Of a stretch of DNA of 64,000 bases, positions 26,179-34,336 are shown piece by piece. Source of the stretch: CAVVEQ01 sp963806635 (GTDB lineage: Bacteria > Chloroflexota > Anaerolineae > Anaerolineales > Anaerolineaceae). A model generated the notes under the pieces. It was not told where the DNA came from. It ran no database searches and worked only from the letters and a program-made list of their open reading frames with translations. The stretch's first letter is position 1. Each line of letters opens with the position of its first letter. The stretch spans positions 434,001 to 498,000 of the forward strand of contig CAWDZA010000015.1 of the NCBI GenBank assembly GCA_963806635.1, read 5' to 3'. Made by a program: the position numbers and the translations under genes.

Positions 26179-27131
26179 GCATCGTTTGCACAGGCTCCAT
26201 TGCTTATGACTATTTGATGTCCTTTCCCGGCTACTTCCGGGATCACATCCTTCCGGATCGGCTGGATACCATCAGCCTTTCTTTCCTCGTGGATTCCATG
26301 GTCAAACAGCGCGGGGGAACGGCCCCGAATATTGCTTACACGCTGGCACTGCTGGGGGAGCCGACCATGGTGGCCGGGACGGCGGGCGAGGATTTCGAGG
26401 ACTACCGCAAATTCCTGGACCAACACGGCGTTGATACATCCTTCATCCGCACCATTCCGGGCAAATTTACCGCATCGTTTTTCGCAAATACCGATTTGGC
26501 TAATGCTCAGATCGCCAGTTTCTACACCGGCGCGATGGCAGATGCCGGCAGTGTTTCAATGAAGGACATCCCGCGAAAAAAGATCGATCTGGTAACCATC
26601 TCTCCCAATGATCCCAAAGCAATGCGCCAATATTGTGAAGAATGTGTGGATCTCGGGATTCCGTATCTTTATGATCCCAGCCAGCAGATCGTGCGGGTGG
26701 ACCCGGAGGATATTCGGGTGGGTGTGCTGGGATGCGAGAGCCTATTTGTAAATGAGTATGAATATGAGTTGCTGCAGAAGCATACCGGTTTCACTCCCGA
26801 AAAGATCCTTTCTGTCGTTAAATATCTTGTAGTGACATGCGGCAAGGAAGGGGCAGTGGTTTATGCGGAAGGAAAAGAGTACAAGATTCCAGTTGTGCAT
26901 TCCAATAGCATTGTAGATCCCACCGGCGTGGGGGATGCCTTTCGGGGCGGGTTTTTGCGAGGATATCGGCTGGGATTGAACTGGCAAACCTGCGGACAGA
27001 TGGGGGTGCTGGCAGCCACTTATTGCCTTGAGCAACACGGCACCCAGAACCATAGTTATACGCCTCAGGAATTTGTGGAAAGATATCGAAAGCATTTCGA
27101 TGACCAGGGCGCGTTAGAGCGTCTGCTATAA
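26175..27131 (+). CDS. PfkB-family kinase, probably adenosine kinase
   Basis: This ribokinase-fold protein of 318 residues has the GGTAPNIAYTLALLGEP motif near the N-terminus and the C-terminal signature DPTGVGDAFRGGF. Its context, directly between mtnA and ahcY, argues for adenosine as substrate, since AhcY releases adenosine. Family members are annotated as carbohydrate or adenosine kinases, and the sequence alone does not decide. It shares ATGA with mtnA, which implies translational coupling. An extended -10 for ahcY overlaps its last codon. Confidence 0.82.
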   Translation: MSIVCTGSIAYDYLMSFPGYFRDHILPDRLDTISLSFLVDSMVKQRGGTAPNIAYTLALLGEPTMVAGTAGEDFEDYRKFLDQHGVDTSFIRTIPGKFTASFFANTDLANAQIASFYTGAMADAGSVSMKDIPRKKIDLVTISPNDPKAMRQYCEECVDLGIPYLYDPSQQIVRVDPEDIRVGVLGCESLFVNEYEYELLQKHTGFTPEKILSVVKYLVVTCGKEGAVVYAEGKEYKIPVVHSNSIVDPTGVGDAFRGGFLRGYRLGLNWQTCGQMGVLAATYCLEQHGTQNHSYTPQEFVERYRKHFDDQGALERLL

Positions 27132-27132
27132 T
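27124..27132 (+). promoter_or_regulatory. Extended -10 promoter for ahcY
   Basis: TGCTATAAT overlaps the stop of the upstream kinase gene. The predicted start is near 27139, with a short leader and GGAGG before ATG 27156. It would let ahcY be expressed apart from the mtnA transcript. Confidence 0.65.
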
Positions 27133-27155
27133 TCAATCTTTGAATTGGAGGAAAA

Positions 27156-28415
27156 ATGAGCAATTATGATGTAAAAGATTTGTCGTTCGCAGAGGGCGGC
27201 CGCCGCCGTATCGATTGGGCGGAGCGCGAGATGCCGGTTCTGCGGATGATCAAAGAACGATTTGCCAAGGAAAAACCACTGAAAGGGCTGCGGGTTTCGG
27301 CCTGTTTGCACGTGACCACTGAAACAGCCAACCTGATGAAAACCCTGCAGGCAGGGGGTGCGGATATTGTACTGACCGCATCCAACCCGCTTTCCACGCA
27401 GGATGATGTGGCAGCTTCACTCGTCACCCACGAGGAAATTCCCACTTTTGCTATCAAAGGTGAGAACAATGCCACCTATTACAAGCATATTTTTGCTGCT
27501 TTGGACCACAAACCTCATTTGACGATGGACGATGGCGCTGATCTGGTGAGCACCATGCAAAAAGAACGCAAGGAGCTTATTTCGGAGGTTCTGGGTGGAA
27601 CTGAAGAAACAACCACCGGCGTCATCCGTCTGCGGGCTATGGCTGCCGATGGCGCCTTGGGTTACCCGATCATCGCGGTAAACGACGCCATGACCAAGCA
27701 CTTTTTCGACAACCGCTACGGAACCGGGCAGTCCACCATCGATGGTATCGTCCGGGCGACCAATATCCTGCTCGCAGGGCGAGTCTTTGTGGTTGCCGGT
27801 TACGGTTGGTGCGGTCGCGGACTTGCCAGCCGGGCGAGAGGCATGGGCGCCAATGTAGTCGTCACCGAGATCGACCCACTCAAAGCGCTCGAAGCCGTGA
27901 TGGATGGCTTCCGGGTGATGCCTATGATCGAAGCCGCGAAGATCGGTGATATTTTCTGCACGGTTACCGGCGATCTCAACGTTGTCGACCGCGCCCATTT
28001 TGAAGTGATGAAAGATGGCGCCATTGTTGCCAACTCCGGGCATTTCAATGTGGAGATCAACATCCCTGCCCTGGAAGCTGTATCCTCAGAAAAGAAACTG
28101 GTACGGCCTTTTGTGGATGAATACCAGATGAAAGACGGGCGCAGGATCTATATCCTGGGTGAAGGCCGGTTGATCAACCTGGCGTCCGCGGAGGGACATC
28201 CCGCGAGTGTGATGGACATGTCCTTCGCCAACCAGGCACTCAGTTGTGAATACATGGTCAAGAATCACGATCAGCTTGAACGCAAGGTCTATAGCGTCCC
28301 GGATGCCATTGACCAGCAAATTGCGAAGATCAAGCTGGACGCCATGGGTGTGAAGATCGATACACTCACCCCCGAGCAACAAAAGTATTTGAATTCCTGG
28401 GAGGAAGGTACTTAA
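27156..28415 (+). CDS. ahcY: S-adenosylhomocysteine hydrolase
   Basis: The enzyme reversibly cleaves S-adenosylhomocysteine to adenosine and homocysteine with bound NAD. The 419-residue protein has the NAD-binding loop GYGWCGRGLASRARGMGA, substrate residues in HVTTETANLM, and the C-terminal YSVPDAIDQQIAKIKLDAMG. It is shorter than the eukaryotic-type enzyme, as in archaeal and many bacterial forms. With mtnA and the kinase it forms a by-product recycling set for SAM-dependent reactions. Confidence 0.97.
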   Translation: MSNYDVKDLSFAEGGRRRIDWAEREMPVLRMIKERFAKEKPLKGLRVSACLHVTTETANLMKTLQAGGADIVLTASNPLSTQDDVAASLVTHEEIPTFAIKGENNATYYKHIFAALDHKPHLTMDDGADLVSTMQKERKELISEVLGGTEETTTGVIRLRAMAADGALGYPIIAVNDAMTKHFFDNRYGTGQSTIDGIVRATNILLAGRVFVVAGYGWCGRGLASRARGMGANVVVTEIDPLKALEAVMDGFRVMPMIEAAKIGDIFCTVTGDLNVVDRAHFEVMKDGAIVANSGHFNVEINIPALEAVSSEKKLVRPFVDEYQMKDGRRIYILGEGRLINLASAEGHPASVMDMSFANQALSCEYMVKNHDQLERKVYSVPDAIDQQIAKIKLDAMGVKIDTLTPEQQKYLNSWEEGT

Positions 28416-28432
28416 TCCCAGAGGAGGGCATC

Positions 28433-29092
28433 ATGAAATCCACTCGATTCCTGCTAATTTTCTCACTCCTGATCGTCGTGGGCGTTCTACTGGCTTCCTG
28501 CGCGCCAGCACCTACACCGGCTCCGACTGAGACTGCCCTGCCAACCGAGACAAAAGTCATTCCCACCTCTACGAACACGGCGCTCCCGACATCTACTATC
28601 ACGATTGCTCCGACGGCTACCGTTACATTAAATCCGACGCCGGATATTTCAGGCATTGAGGTTCTTGGTGCGGGTCCATCAAATGGGTTTTATTTGCTCA
28701 ATTTTTATAAACCAGGGATCGATAAGGAATACATCGTCCAAACGGATAATGGCATCCCTTTCTCGTGCAAGATCTACGCAGCCTACCCCGATCGTTTGAT
28801 TTGTTACGGACCGATGTTGAGTTGGGGCGCCAAGGTAGTGTTCAATTTCATCGATCCGGATACCGGCGCAACGGTGTATTCTCTGGATTACGTCCTACCT
28901 GACCGGGATTGGGGTTTTGCAGATAAGCAGATCTATAACTGCGTGATTCCCAACGCCTGCCCTGAGCGCGGACAAATGATGCACTGCGAGACCGAGGAAC
29001 GTAGAGACTCGAAAGGCAAGATCTGCATTATCGGCACTTGTATTGACCTTTGCGGGTTCTGTGTGGGAATTGATACTTGCGATAATCAGTAA
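28433..29092 (+). CDS. Cys-rich lipoprotein, tandem paralog A
   Basis: This 219-residue secreted lipoprotein has a signal peptide ending in LLASC (Cys about residue 23). A Thr/Pro-rich linker spans about 24-70. The folded domain starts ISGIEVLGAGPSNGFYLLNF and ends in a Cys-dense tail with CPERG, CETEER, GTCIDLCGFC and VGIDTC. The tail has about eight Cys, likely forming disulfides or a metal site. The next gene is a paralog with the same plan. The function is unknown; no enzyme motif is seen. Confidence 0.85.
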   Translation: MKSTRFLLIFSLLIVVGVLLASCAPAPTPAPTETALPTETKVIPTSTNTALPTSTITIAPTATVTLNPTPDISGIEVLGAGPSNGFYLLNFYKPGIDKEYIVQTDNGIPFSCKIYAAYPDRLICYGPMLSWGAKVVFNFIDPDTGATVYSLDYVLPDRDWGFADKQIYNCVIPNACPERGQMMHCETEERRDSKGKICIIGTCIDLCGFCVGIDTCDNQ

Positions 29093-29144
29093 TTCACTTT
29101 GGTAAAGATTAATATATATAAAAAATATTTGGAAGTAACTCACT

Positions 29145-29798
29145 ATGGCAAAATCGTCGGTTTGGTTTGGAAAGATCTCTTTCTTCGCGTTAATTTTGTT
29201 AGCTGCTTGCAGCCCGACTGCCACATTGGTTTCGACCGTAGCGCCTACGATTGAAGAGAAACCGGTGGAGACGAACACACCACTGCCAACGATCTTCCCG
29301 ACGGCTACAATCACCTTTGCGCCTACGCGAACAGTCACAGTGAACCCCACCCGGGATATCTCCGATCTATCCGTGCTGGGTGCGGGTCCTTCCAATGGAA
29401 TGTATCTTTTAAACTTTAATATCCCTGGGCTTGACCAGGTTTATATGCTGACTGTGGATGGCATACCTTTTAAGTGCCAGATCCTGCCAGAATTTGGAGA
29501 TCGGTTAAGCTGCGCAGGTCCCATGCAACCCTGGGGAAAAAATGTTTCGATGGAATTCTTTGATCCTTCAACTGGTGGCAAACTATATCAAATCGCCTAT
29601 ACATTGCCGGCTTTTGATTATGAGTTTGGGAAGGCAACAGAACCGCCGTGTGTAAATCCGGTGGCATGTGCGGATCGAGGAAAAAATTACTGGTGCGAAA
29701 CCGAGATACACCAAAATGAGCATGGCTACTGCATGGTAGCTACCTGCTTTGATGCCTGCGGTTTTTGTGTGGGAATCGATACCTGCCAGAATCCATAA
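29145..29798 (+). CDS. Cys-rich lipoprotein, tandem paralog B
   Basis: This 217-residue lipoprotein is a clear duplicate of the gene before it. It shares the lipobox (LLAAC), a Thr/Pro linker, ISDLSVLGAGPSNGMYLLNF, and the Cys-dense tail (CETE, ATCFDACGFC, VGIDTC). The linker is less similar than the core. It lies 52 bases after paralog A, in an AT-rich gap with a weak SD (GGAAGTAA). It faces convergently the NBR1-like lipoprotein. Function unknown. Confidence 0.85.
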   Translation: MAKSSVWFGKISFFALILLAACSPTATLVSTVAPTIEEKPVETNTPLPTIFPTATITFAPTRTVTVNPTRDISDLSVLGAGPSNGMYLLNFNIPGLDQVYMLTVDGIPFKCQILPEFGDRLSCAGPMQPWGKNVSMEFFDPSTGGKLYQIAYTLPAFDYEFGKATEPPCVNPVACADRGKNYWCETEIHQNEHGYCMVATCFDACGFCVGIDTCQNP

Positions 29799-29826
29799 TC
29801 TTCTGAGTGGTTAAGGTTCTGGATTC

Positions 29827-30378
29827 TTATTGCACCTGTATCTGAATGTAGATAACATCCCCAAACGGTTTCCCATCCAGAGAATATGCCTGCCAGGCGC
29901 TTTTATAATCTCCGGGAGCCGTGGGAGCCAGGATGTTCATTTGGATGGTCGCCTTCGCACCCGCCAGAGCAGGGAATAGCGCCTGTTCAGGGTTTGCTCC
30001 CAGGCTTCCGCCAGCCAGTAAGCGCAGCGTATACCCTGCGACCCAATTGCACGTTCCCGCGTTCTCTACTTCCCATTTCTTTTCCATCGCCTCGCCGATC
30101 TTTACAGGGGTTCCATCGGGGATGGTGATATCAGAAACGAATTTCAGGTTGTTCGTACAATCTGTCGCCTGCTGATTCCCGTTAGGAGCAGAGGCTGCAT
30201 CCGGTGTGGGGGTTGACGGGTTCAATTCGGGTGGGATGAACATGGGGGTCTGGTCGGAACCAGGTGCTGCCCGCGAGGGACGCGGATAGATGCAGGCAGA
30301 AAGTGTTAATCCCAGGATTGCCAGGATGGATACAAGGGTCACTAATTGTTTGGCTTTCCGAGAATTAAAACGGGTCAT
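29827..30378 (-). CDS. Lipoprotein with NBR1-like Ig domain
   Basis: This 183-residue secreted lipoprotein has a signal peptide ending in LTLSAC (about residue 29) and a Pro/Thr-rich linker to about residue 75. The remainder matches the layout of the FW/NBR1 Ig-like domain: GTPVKIGEAMEKKWEVEN, GTCNW, the L-A-P-x-x-P-G-D-Y block and FGDVIYIQIQV. The role is probably protein or surface binding. Its ATG lies inside the recA stop (ATGA overlap), an unusual coupling. Confidence 0.83.
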   Translation of the reverse strand: MTRFNSRKAKQLVTLVSILAILGLTLSACIYPRPSRAAPGSDQTPMFIPPELNPSTPTPDAASAPNGNQQATDCTNNLKFVSDITIPDGTPVKIGEAMEKKWEVENAGTCNWVAGYTLRLLAGGSLGANPEQALFPALAGAKATIQMNILAPTAPGDYKSAWQAYSLDGKPFGDVIYIQIQVQ

Positions 30379-31472
30379 TCTTCGCCGAAGCTCTCCGATT
30401 CTCCACTGCTCGATAAGGTCATGGGAAGCTCACCGCCAACTGCCCGCTGGCGAATTGCTATTTCAATCTCTTCTGCCAGGTTCGGGTTTTGGCGCAGGTA
30501 TTCCTTGGCGTTTTCGCGTCCCTGACCGAGCCGCAGATCACCATAAGAGAAGAATGCGCCACGCTTGGTGATGATCTCCATTTGAGTACCCAGATCGATG
30601 ATATCCCCGGCTTTGGAGATGCCCTCGTTATACATAATGTCAAATTCCGCGGTTCGGAAGGGGGCAGCCACCTTGTTCTTCACCACCCGCACACGCACCC
30701 GCGACCCGGTGACTTCCGCTCCAACTTTGATGGATTGAATGCGGCGAACATCCAGACGGACAGAAGCATAGAATTTTAATGCGAGACCACCAGGGGTGGT
30801 CTCGGGGTTGCCAAACATAACCCCGATCTTCTGGCGGAGCTGATTTGTGAAAACAACCGCGGTTTTAGTTTGGTTGATTGCACCGGAAAGTTTACGCAGT
30901 GCCTGCGACATTAACCTTGCCTGCATACCCATGGTGGCATCACCCATATCCCCCTCGATCTCAGAGCGGGGAACCAGCGCAGCCACCGAATCGATAACAA
31001 CCAGGTCAACAGCCCCCGAGCGAACCAGGGTTTCGACGATCTCTAAAGCTTGCTCGCCGGTATCAGGTTGGGAGACGAGCAGGTTCTCGATATCCACGCC
31101 CAGGCGGACCGCATAGGCAGGGTCGAGTGCATGCTCCATATCTACATAGGCTACTGTGCCACCCAGCTTCTGGGCTTCGGCTGTGATATGCAGACAAAGC
31201 GTGGTCTTGCCAGAGGATTCCGGCCCAAAGATTTCGGTCACACGCGCGCGTGGTATTCCGCCCACACCCAAGGCCAAGTCGAGCGATAATGAACCTGTGG
31301 GGATGGCTTCCACGGCCAAATGGGTTGCTTCGCCCATGCGCATGATGGAACCTTCACCGTAGCGCTTGACGATATCCGAGAGGGCCTTATCGAGGACAGC
31401 CTTGCGGGCTTCGTTCATCGAAGAGGATTGCGGGGAGGGAAGATCATCATCGGAATTAGATTTTCGAGCCAT
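30375..31472 (-). CDS. recA: Recombinase RecA
   Basis: RecA forms filaments on single-stranded DNA and drives strand exchange and LexA cleavage. ATG at 31472 (six bases after AGGAG) gives 365 residues; a GTG one codon earlier is possible. The P-loop GPESSGKTT is at residues 83-91. The L1/L2 regions and VVFTNQLRQKIGVMFGNPETTPGG are intact. The C-terminus is acidic (SGESESFGEE). The upstream region has a palindrome that could be an SOS box. Confidence 0.98.
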   Translation of the reverse strand: MARKSNSDDDLPSPQSSSMNEARKAVLDKALSDIVKRYGEGSIMRMGEATHLAVEAIPTGSLSLDLALGVGGIPRARVTEIFGPESSGKTTLCLHITAEAQKLGGTVAYVDMEHALDPAYAVRLGVDIENLLVSQPDTGEQALEIVETLVRSGAVDLVVIDSVAALVPRSEIEGDMGDATMGMQARLMSQALRKLSGAINQTKTAVVFTNQLRQKIGVMFGNPETTPGGLALKFYASVRLDVRRIQSIKVGAEVTGSRVRVRVVKNKVAAPFRTAEFDIMYNEGISKAGDIIDLGTQMEIITKRGAFFSYGDLRLGQGRENAKEYLRQNPNLAEEIEIAIRQRAVGGELPMTLSSSGESESFGEE

Positions 31473-31539
31473 CACATACTCCTGATTATTGGTCTGATGA
31501 AATTATATACTGATTTTCAGCATCGACTTACCTACAATA

Positions 31540-31559
31540 ATTATAGTACATTTGTGCTA
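31540..31559 (-). promoter_or_regulatory. recA promoter -10 with overlapping LexA-like palindrome
   Basis: TATAAT on the minus strand lies at 31540-31545. It overlaps an imperfect palindrome at 31544-31559 (plus strand TAGTACATTTGTGCTA, one mismatch between 7-base arms). It resembles the AGTAC-N4-GTNCT layout of cyanobacterial-type LexA boxes. The assignment is inferred; no lexA gene is in the window. Confidence 0.5.
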
Positions 31560-31592
31560 AACTAGTAGATCGAAATTCCCGTGAATTCTTAA

Positions 31593-31620
31593 TTGACAAA
31601 ACCGGTATTGGTGGTAAACT
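31593..31620 (+). promoter_or_regulatory. Promoter of glnA
   Basis: TTGACA at 31593-31598, a 16-base spacer and TAAACT at 31615-31620, with TG at 31612-31613 as an extended -10. The same plan occurs at 25033-25061. Confidence 0.75.
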
Positions 31621-31656
31621 CGTCGGAATTTAATTCATTTACGGATGGGAGCACTT

Positions 31657-32994
31657 ATGGACACCAAATCAGTTCTCGATATGGTTAAGGCGGATGGGAT
31701 CAAGTTCGTATCCTACCAATTCAGCGATGTGACCGGCGCGGTCAAATCGGTGGATGCACCAGTCTCCCAGTTGCAGGGTGCTCTTGAAAACGGGGTTTGG
31801 TTCGATGGATCCTCAGTGGAGGGGTTCGCCCGTATTCAGGAAAGCGACATGCTTTTGAAGATCGACCCGGACACCTACGCCGTTCTACCCTGGTCCGCAC
31901 CAGATTACAAGCGAGCCCGATTTTTCTGCGATATTTACATGCCGGATGGCAGCCCGTTTGCGGGAGACCCGCGTGGAATTCTGAAAAAACAGCTTAAAAG
32001 GATTGAGGAACGGGGTTGGACTTTCAATGTAGGACCCGAACCTGAATTCTTCCTCTTCAAGCGAAATGGCGAGGAGAGGGTTCATCCCGTGCCACACGAT
32101 GTGGGCGGGTATTTCGATTTTTCCGCAAATGATGAGGCCGCAAGAGTCCGCACCGAACTGATGGAAGCGCTGAACCGTATGGGGTTGGAGGTGGAAGTTG
32201 GACATCATGAAGTGGCACTTGGGCAGCACGAGATCGATTTTCGTTTTGCGGATGCTCTCAGGACTGCTGACAACGTGTTAACTTTGAAATACACTATTAA
32301 AGCTATCGCCGCGCAGCATGACCTGATCGCTTCTTTCATGCCCAAGCCAATTTTTGGGATCAATGGCTCAGGGATGCACTGCCATCAATCTCTGTTCGAC
32401 AAGAAATCCAACCCTGTATTTTTCGATAAAGACGACGAGTTCAACCTTTCGGGAATTGCGCATGGATTCATTGCTGGGCAGCTTGAGCATGCCCGCGGGA
32501 TGTCGGCAGTTCTGGCACCCTCGGTGAATTCCTATAAACGATTGGTTCCCGGGTATGAAGCACCCGTTTATATTGGCTGGGCACAGATCAATCGCTCCGC
32601 GCTGATCCGCATCCCGCGCTATACGCCTGGGATGGAAAAAGCCACCCGCGCCGAACTGCGCTGCCCCGATCCCTCCTGCAGCCCCTACCTGGCATTCACT
32701 GTTATGCTCGCTGCTGCGCTGGATGGTATAGACCGCAAGTTGAACCCGCCCAAACCGCTGAATAATGTTAACGTTTACGAGCTGGATAAGGAAGACCGCA
32801 AGAAGTTGGGGGTGAGTGAATTGCCAGGTTCATTGGAGGAAGCCCTGGAAGAACTGGACCGTGACGAAGTGGTGAAAGCTGCACTTGGACCGGTTGCCTA
32901 TGAAACCTTCCGGCGGGCGAAACTGGAAGAATGGGACCAGTACCGCATTGGCGTGACGGATTGGGAAGTCAAACGATACCTGGAGGTCGTTTAA
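31657..32994 (+). CDS. glnA: Glutamine synthetase type I
   Basis: The enzyme makes glutamine from glutamate, ammonia and ATP. The ATG at 31657 has GGGAG six bases upstream and gives 445 residues, the size of the short GSI-alpha group; an ATG at 31645 lacks an SD. It shows the N-terminal DVTG-KSVD beta-grasp region, WFDGSSVEGFARIQESDM, the catalytic EPEFFLF, GINGSGMHCHQSL and RSALIRIPRY. The adenylylation-loop motif NLYDLPPEE is replaced by NVYELDKED, as is usual in this group. It precedes a transporter operon likely to import amino acids. Confidence 0.97.
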   Translation: MDTKSVLDMVKADGIKFVSYQFSDVTGAVKSVDAPVSQLQGALENGVWFDGSSVEGFARIQESDMLLKIDPDTYAVLPWSAPDYKRARFFCDIYMPDGSPFAGDPRGILKKQLKRIEERGWTFNVGPEPEFFLFKRNGEERVHPVPHDVGGYFDFSANDEAARVRTELMEALNRMGLEVEVGHHEVALGQHEIDFRFADALRTADNVLTLKYTIKAIAAQHDLIASFMPKPIFGINGSGMHCHQSLFDKKSNPVFFDKDDEFNLSGIAHGFIAGQLEHARGMSAVLAPSVNSYKRLVPGYEAPVYIGWAQINRSALIRIPRYTPGMEKATRAELRCPDPSCSPYLAFTVMLAAALDGIDRKLNPPKPLNNVNVYELDKEDRKKLGVSELPGSLEEALEELDRDEVVKAALGPVAYETFRRAKLEEWDQYRIGVTDWEVKRYLEVV

Positions 32995-33026
32995 TAACCG
33001 ATTATCCCGAGATTTGGGCAATAACC

Positions 33027-33054
33027 TTGACATTCTTGAGTTTTGGGGTATAAA
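33027..33054 (+). promoter_or_regulatory. Promoter of the amino acid transporter leader
   Basis: TTGACA at 33027-33032 and TATAAA at 33049-33054 with a 16-base spacer. The predicted start is near 33061, about 318 bases before the first transporter gene. Confidence 0.78.
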
Positions 33055-33060
33055 TCCGCC

Positions 33061-33324
33061 CAACATTTTCTGTGAGTAGATGAAAAACTACGATTTCTGT
33101 TCCTACGACCTGACTGAAGAACCATCGGCATTTATTTGCCGCGGTGGCGAAAAAACGCTGCCAATCATTTCCCCCAAGCAGAACCATAAGCATCCGCATA
33201 CTCTCCGGAATCCCCTGGCGGGTTGGTTCTGTATAACTTCAATAAGACAAGTTCGTAAAAGATAGGGAAATTGAAGTAGAAGAAAAAGCCAATCAACCAG
33301 AGGTTGATTGGCTTTTTTATTTTT
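33061..33324 (+). ncRNA. Structured leader RNA with terminator, candidate attenuator or riboswitch
   Basis: The gap of 384 bases between glnA and the transporter is not empty. A long-range stem pairs CAGAACCA (33179-33186) with TGGTTCTG (33224-33231), and GGTTGGTT (33221-33228) can instead pair with AATCAACC (33291-33298), the left arm of the terminator. The two pairings exclude each other. A 61-codon reading frame at 33080-33265 contains His at codons 36, 38 and 40 inside the first stem, with no strong SD. This fits either a ligand-binding riboswitch or leader-peptide attenuation. I recognised no known riboswitch or T-box consensus. It could also be an independent small RNA that ends at the terminator. 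Confidence 0.6.
33286..33324 (+). terminator. Intrinsic terminator within the transporter leader
   Basis: A 13-bp perfect stem (AAGCCAATCAACC, loop AGA, GGTTGATTGGCTT) is followed by TTTTATTTTT. It precedes the solute-binding protein gene by about 55 bases, so transcripts must pass it to reach the transporter. Confidence 0.93.
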
Positions 33325-33332
33325 GATTGAGC

Positions 33333-33351
33333 CCTTGAGCGGATCTCAAGG
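33333..33351 (+). repeat. Inverted repeat before the transporter SD
   Basis: CCTTGAG (loop CGGAT) CTCAAGG forms a perfect 7-bp palindrome, just after the terminator and 28 bases before ATG 33379. It could be an operator or a second leader hairpin; the sequence does not decide. Confidence 0.5.
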
Positions 33352-33378
33352 TTCAAAATAAAAAACAGGAGTGAGAAG

Positions 33379-34296
33379 ATGAAAAAAAGATTGATTGTTT
33401 CTGTAGGATTGTTGGTCGTCTTTGTGCTGGCTGCGTGCGCATCAGCAACCGGTAGTGGAGTTGAAACCTCCTCCACAAGTTCAGACACTTCAAAGCCAAC
33501 GCCAGTTGCCCAGATCCCAGCGGAAAATTTGGTCCGGGCAAATTACCTGACCGTTTGTTCGGATATCCCTTATCCTCCCCAGGAATTCTACGATGAAAAT
33601 GGGGAGCCAAAAGGTGTGGATATTGATCTGGCAAATGAGTTAGGCAACCGCTTGGGATTAAATGTTCAATACGTTAATACTGTATTTGACACGATCATCG
33701 CGGCGGTCACCAGCGGCAAGTGCGACATTATCGTTTCCGCGATGAATATCACCACCGACCGCAACAAACAGGTTAGCATGATCCCGTATTTTGAGGCTGG
33801 GCAATCCCTGGTGGTTGTGAAGGGCAATCCTGAAAAGATTACCGGGGTGATGGATCTCTGCGGGAAATCCGTGGCTGCGGAAAGCGGCACAACCGAGGTG
33901 GATTACATTCAGGGCAGCGGCGATTATGAGGGTAAGGGGCTGATGCAGCAATGCGAAGCTGCGGGGAAGGATGCCATCAACCTGGTAATCACCCAGAAGG
34001 ATTCGGATGCACTTCAACAACTTCAGACCGGTAAGGTAGCAGCATACTCAACCGATTCACCCGTGGCTGCTTACTATACCGTAGAAAATCCAGATAAATT
34101 CGAGGTTGCTGGTGGAGTATTTGAGTCCGTTCCGGAAGGGATCGCGATGCCCTGTAACGCGGAAGACTGCACGAGTGCACCATTATCCACAGTTGGAACG
34201 GCAGTGAAAGCTGCGTTGATGAGCATGATTCAGGATGGTACTTATCAGAAGATCCTGGACCAATGGAACCTGGGCTCGAGCGGCGTAACCCCATAA
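33379..34296 (+). CDS. Polar amino acid ABC transporter, solute-binding lipoprotein
   Basis: This 305-residue binding protein of family SBP_bac_3 has a signal peptide with lipobox VLAAC. The mature part shows the two-lobe pattern: DIPYPPQEFYDENGEPKGVD, then FDTIIAAVTSGKCDIIVSAM and CGKSVAAESGTTEVD. The specificity may be glutamine, glutamate or histidine; it cannot be set by eye. Context (next to glnA) suggests a nitrogen-rich amino acid. It heads a three-gene operon with permease and ATPase, after a regulated leader. Confidence 0.92.
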   Translation: MKKRLIVSVGLLVVFVLAACASATGSGVETSSTSSDTSKPTPVAQIPAENLVRANYLTVCSDIPYPPQEFYDENGEPKGVDIDLANELGNRLGLNVQYVNTVFDTIIAAVTSGKCDIIVSAMNITTDRNKQVSMIPYFEAGQSLVVVKGNPEKITGVMDLCGKSVAAESGTTEVDYIQGSGDYEGKGLMQQCEAAGKDAINLVITQKDSDALQQLQTGKVAAYSTDSPVAAYYTVENPDKFEVAGGVFESVPEGIAMPCNAEDCTSAPLSTVGTAVKAALMSMIQDGTYQKILDQWNLGSSGVTP

Positions 34297-34336
34297 AGGT
34301 ACCATGAACCCGATCAGGGTGTTGTAAATTCAAATA

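Noticed and set aside
33002..33199. Minus-strand frame in the glnA-transporter gap
   Set aside because: It has no SD or homology and lies against the leader with a good plus-strand promoter and terminator.
33061..33320. Leader RNA as T-box, glnA-type glutamine riboswitch, tmRNA, 6S or SRP RNA
   Set aside because: None of the conserved core sequences I know for these families was found; the RNA is left as unclassified.
34183..34191. TTATCCACA, a DnaA-box sequence
   Set aside because: It is a single copy inside the solute-binding protein gene, with no cluster, AT-rich region or dnaA nearby.
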